A DNA stretch of 64,000 nt from Blasia pusilla (taxonomy: Eukaryota; Marchantiophyta; Marchantiopsida; Blasiales), in assembly GCA_050084515.1 (NCBI GenBank), contig CM114274.1, forward strand, positions 23,932,001 to 23,996,000, in the 5' to 3' direction. The position numbers and the translations under genes were made by a program. Below the pieces are notes generated by a model. The model worked only from the letters and a program-made list of their open reading frames with translations, was not told the origin of the DNA and ran no database searches. This document shows, one piece after another, positions 57,811-64,000 of the stretch (position 1 is its first letter; each line of letters opens with the position of its first letter).

Positions 57811-60635
57811 TCACTCCATCCAAGGTGTCACACATTCACTGTTTTCAAGCACATGTATGTGCCACTTCCATGAGTTCCATAGAAAATTATCGTTTGATGC
57901 CCACACCTTCCAAAACTTCACCATTAACATCTTCATCCTTGCATGCATCCCAAACTCTTGTTTGTATAACGTCAAATTCTTGCATGTATTCTGTGATGAA
58001 ACCAAGTGCCTCATTGAGTATGTATCCTTCACACATACAAGCTTCAAGTCGGGCCCGAGATCTGACATAATTCCTTAGCACACCCAAATACCTCTCTATA
58101 GGATACATCCATCAGCAGGAAATCGGGCCACATATGTCAAGCTCCTCGACAAGATGGACCATTAGGTGGGTCATGACATCAGAGAAGGAAAGGGGAAAAT
58201 GGATTTCCATAAGGCAAAGGGTGTTGGCAACTTCATCTGATAGGGATTGAAAATCTCGAGGATCATATGTCTTGACACAAAGACGTCTGAATATCCTACA
58301 CATACGCATAATGATCATCCTCATAGAACTTTTCATTAGACCATGCAACCAGTATGGTAATAGTTTTTGAATGAACACATGTAAATCATGTGATTTGAGA
58401 GCACCCAACTTTTTTCCGAGAAGATGTTTTCGTAAGGCTCCATCATAACCACTTGGGACTTTTAGTATCTCTACTCTATGATTGAAAACTTTAATCTCTT
58501 CAAGAGTAAATACATAATCTGCCTTGGGTTTATACTTTACCGATGCTCTCTTGGGATGGGATTGGAGCCATAAATGGGGCCAAATTCCTCAAACCTCCAT
58601 GTCTTGTCTAACTTGAACGGAATCCTTATTATTCAAGCTAAAGATAGTTTTTAGGGTGTTGTCCATTACATTCTTTTCACAATGCATGACATCAAGTGTA
58701 TGACAAATCAATAAGTCCTCGAAAAACACCAAAGTAGGACAAGGTGTCAAGAACTAACAATCCATATGAAAGATATAAAATGACAGAAAATGAAGATTAA
58801 AAGATAGAGAAGATTGAACTTACGGTCACTTACCTTCCAATAAAGTAGTTCAAACAATATGCTTAATTTGTCGTTAGAGCCCATACACTTTGTATGGGTC
58901 TGTTGGAAGTTGGTCACTCCTCCTCTGCCAAACTTTTGGAGTCTCATCAAATACACCTTTCAACTTGGCCCACCTTAAAATTTCCTTACTCGATATAGGC
59001 ATGGGAGTTGGAAAATTTTCAACTCGTCGATCAAATTGGTGTGCAAGATGTCTCTTTCTATAAGGATGGCTCCTATCTATGTATCTTCGATGTCCTTAAA
59101 ATGTTGGTTTGTGGAGTGGTTTGGAATAATATGAATCTACCGCTGGCCCACATACCACACATGCAAGTTTACCCTTGGTTTCTTGTCCAAATATGATGCC
59201 CAACCCGGGATAGTAACTTATAGTCCATATGACCATGGCTCTCAATAAGAACTTCTCTTTTCCCAATGGTTTGCTACAATCGTAAGCACTAATTCCTTTC
59301 TAAAGTTCTTGAAACTCTTTTACAAGTGGAGCAAGATACACATCTAAGTTCAGAGAAGTGATCGATTCCTTTCCAGGAATGATGAGAGCTAATTGTAAGA
59401 AAAACTTCTTGGTATATAACCAAGGTGGAAGATTATAATTAACTAGGAAAACATGCCAAGTAGACCACACATAGTTCTTATCACCAAAAGGGTTCACTCC
59501 ATCTAAAGCTAAATCAAGTCTAAAATTCTTGGGCTCCTTCATGAAATGGGGCCATCGTTCATCAATGTGTCTCTATTGGCGAGAGTCTACAGTATGACGT
59601 ACCAAGCCATCAGAACTGTTATTTTCTACGGTCCATCTCATGAGTTCAGAAATTGTCTTATATCTATATACGCGCTTCAACCTATGGATGATTGGAAAGT
59701 GTCGAAGGACCTTTAGCGCAATTCTACTTTGACCTACAAGCTTATACCTAGGAGAATTACACTTTGGGCAAGTATCAAAGTCTTTTTACTCTCCATTAAA
59801 GAGTATGCAACCATTAGTGCAACAATGGATTTGTATGTAGTTCAAACCCAACTTAGTTATCAACCTTTTGGCAATGTAATGGTTTTTTGGCACTTTGTTT
59901 TCACTAGGTAGGACTTGCATTGTCAAGAATTTAAGGATCTCATCCACAACTATGTTTGAAATATTGTGGGTATCATAAATGTTGAAAAAAGCCATTATGA
60001 ATGCTAATTTGCTAATCTTACTACCTATAAACAAGGGTTGACAAGCTTCCTTTAATGCATATGATTCTCCAAACTGAGCTTCCTTGTCCCCCCCAACTTT
60101 TGAGTCATCTATCCCCGTATCAAAAGGCAACTCATCCTCATTATAACTTTCATTTTCTAGTTCTCTAGAAGTTAAGGGATCTTCCTTGTATTGCTGATCT
60201 GTTGTATGGAAGGCCTCGTTGATCATCCTATGGATATCCAAGTCTAGATCTAATTCTAGAGGAGGAAGACTAGACAGATGCGTGATATTATTGCTATCTT
60301 TGCCTCCAAATTATCTTGAGTCAGGGATAGCCTGATTTGCGTCAAGTTGGACTAAATCTGGATTTAATTCCCATCCCTTGTCTGAGGAATCATACTCATC
60401 ACGGTTAATCCAAATTCTCTGTGGATATCTCTTGTTCAAAATTAGGTGTCTTTATATGATGTGTAGGACTCTCAATTTAATCCCTTACACTCATTACATG
60501 GACACCTTAACTTCCTAAGTCCAAGGATTCTAACGGCTTCCTTCTCTCTACGCCAAAGTTTTTCATTGTGGGCAATAATTCTCCCAACATCATTTAGACT
60601 TGGCCTAGCTCTTCGGCATTGAATCACTCTCTCCA
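57811..60635 (-). pseudogene. CACTA (En/Spm) TNP2-like transposase
   Basis: The minus-strand start at 60635 (MERVIQCRRARPSLNDVGR, then LRCPCNECKG) leads into 60241-59786 (LGLNYIQIHCCTNGCILF), then CPKCNSPRYK, KVLRHFPIIHRLKRVYR and DGLVRH. DLALDGVNPFGDKNYVWSTW and NYNLPPWLYTKKFFLQLALIIPGKESI lie at 59542-59300. Further on are DVMHCEKNVMDN, LKSHDLHVFIQKLLPYWLHG and SDVMTHLMVHLVEELDICGP (58408-58112) and YPIERYLGVLRNYVRSRA (58108-57887), the DUF4218-like part. The order matches plant TNP2 transposases, which excise elements ending in CACTA. Many stops and shifts; inactive. Terminal inverted repeats and the 3-bp target duplication were not found. Confidence 0.88.
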
Positions 60636-60639
60636 TTCT

Positions 60640-61500
60640 AATGAACAAAACAAGAAGCAGGAAAGCAATAGGATATGTTATAAATAAATTTTGTTGGTTG
60701 TAAGATTATGTTTTTAGGATGATACATATGTTTTTAAAATTATAATCTATTTATGAAAAGAGGATTTCATATATGCAAAATACCATGAATATAATAGTAT
60801 ATGTAAACTTACTTACTAATTGTTTGATTGTAGAAAAAATGTGGTTTTACTTTGTACCCTTTGAGTAAGCCCTTAGACTTTCTTTGTTGTTGTAACCTAC
60901 TGTCCAAACATTAACAAATAGGAAAATTGAGTTTCTCTTTAAATGGAATCTCTTTATCTCTCTGAACCATCCCTCTACTATGCAATATATCAAAATAAAA
61001 TAACATCATTGCGTTAAAAAAATCATTGTATCATATATAGGACTCTGATTTGAAAACTGCAAAACAACGTAAATCACACCAAAGGAAGGCAAAGAAAGTC
61101 GTTTATTCCAATTGGTGCCCTCTAGCTTCCACAAAGCTATGTTGAAATTTAGCAATCTGGATCTGATTCTTGCTAGCAATTCCTTAGAAGAGATCATAGA
61201 ACTCTAGTTTGATGTTCTCAAGGTGATTGCAGTTGAAAAGATAGTGTTGTTCATCATCAAGAGTACTAGAACTACAATGTGGACTACATAGTTGTGGAGC
61301 TATCCTATTGAGCTATTGCTCTTGAGAGGAACGTCACGTAACTGTAGGTCCTTGGAAGAGATCAGAGATGTATTTCTGTTTCTTCCTACAAAGCAACCGT
61401 TTGCATATCCCCTCCCATTGATGAGTGTGTGTAAACTATGGATCTATATTCACTCAGTGATTGAACTTAATGGGTAGCTTCTTATAATATTTTCCAAAAC
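60640..61500. other. AT-rich sequence upstream of the CACTA transposase
   Basis: Expected to hold the 5' end of the CACTA element. No CACTA terminus was located with confidence and no gene was recognised. Confidence 0.35.
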
Positions 61501-61504
61501 TTGC

Positions 61505-63790
<2,286 letters not shown>

Positions 63791-63799
63791 CAAATATGA

Positions 63800-64000
63800 T
63801 GTCCGCTATAAGCAGTAATAATGGATCGAGATTAGTCTCAATAGGAAGAGACAAAGAGGAGAGAAGAGGAAAATATAGAAGAAACGTAACGAGTGTAATG
63901 GGAAAATATTATTATTATCTAGAGGAAAATGGCAACATCTATGATGAGGAGGGGAACCAGGGGGAGAGGTTACGAATGTAGGAGGGAGTGTAAAACCATA
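63800..64000 (-). mobile_element. third LINE fragment, cut by the window edge
   Basis: Reverse-complemented, this edge matches the LINE N-terminal region at about 50285-50470: CCATTACACTCG, CCTATTGAG and GATCCATTATTAC blocks appear in the same order. Homology stops near 63800, where other sequence follows. The rest of the copy lies beyond the window. Confidence 0.75.

Overview
This is nuclear DNA of a land plant. It has spliced genes with GT-AG introns, a plant-type B-lectin receptor-like kinase, a plant-style Integrator subunit 4 homologue, and hAT, CACTA and Helitron-like transposons. The mix of elements (a methyltransferase-bearing Ty3/gypsy element and a LINE with a restriction-like endonuclease) suggests a seed-free plant such as a bryophyte, lycophyte or fern. 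The sequence alone does not fix the species.

Layout, left to right. 1-6570: 3' part of a decayed Ty3/gypsy retrotransposon. It holds gag zinc knuckle, possible protease, a captured C5 cytosine methyltransferase, reverse transcriptase, RNase H, integrase and a C-terminal PHD finger. 7306-9686: hAT-family transposase of the DUF4371 type, nearly intact but frameshifted near its end. 9990-14225: no firm gene; the last part probably carries the upstream region of the kinase. 14226-16079: single-exon B-lectin receptor-like kinase that looks catalytically dead. 18832-24330 (minus): eight coding exons of a maspardin (SPG21)-like alpha/beta-hydrolase; the first exon was not found. 24331-34053: repeat-rich, with Helitron-like termini, a 209-bp tandem duplication and an AT-rich inverted repeat of about 1.8 kb. 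34054-40299: eight-exon gene for an Integrator complex subunit 4 homologue (SIEL-like in plants). 40300-49600: mostly unassigned, with one possible small gene on the minus strand. 49640-53870: decayed LINE with a C2HC finger, reverse transcriptase and restriction-like endonuclease, followed tail-to-tail by a second 3' fragment (53885-54610). 56900-60635 (minus): decayed CACTA transposon. 61508-61662: a (GA)n microsatellite. 61840-63110: an unrecognised decayed coding stretch on the minus strand. 63800-64000: a third LINE fragment at the right edge.

Three host genes are supported well: the receptor pseudokinase (membrane signalling), the maspardin-like hydrolase and the Integrator subunit (snRNA and transcript 3'-end processing). 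They share no obvious pathway; the rest is mainly transposon debris.

The strongest lead is the gypsy element at the left edge. It appears to carry both a DNA methylation writer and a chromatin-reader finger. This copy is degenerate, and its methyltransferase seems to have lost the catalytic block, so intact relatives elsewhere in the genome would be needed to judge function.
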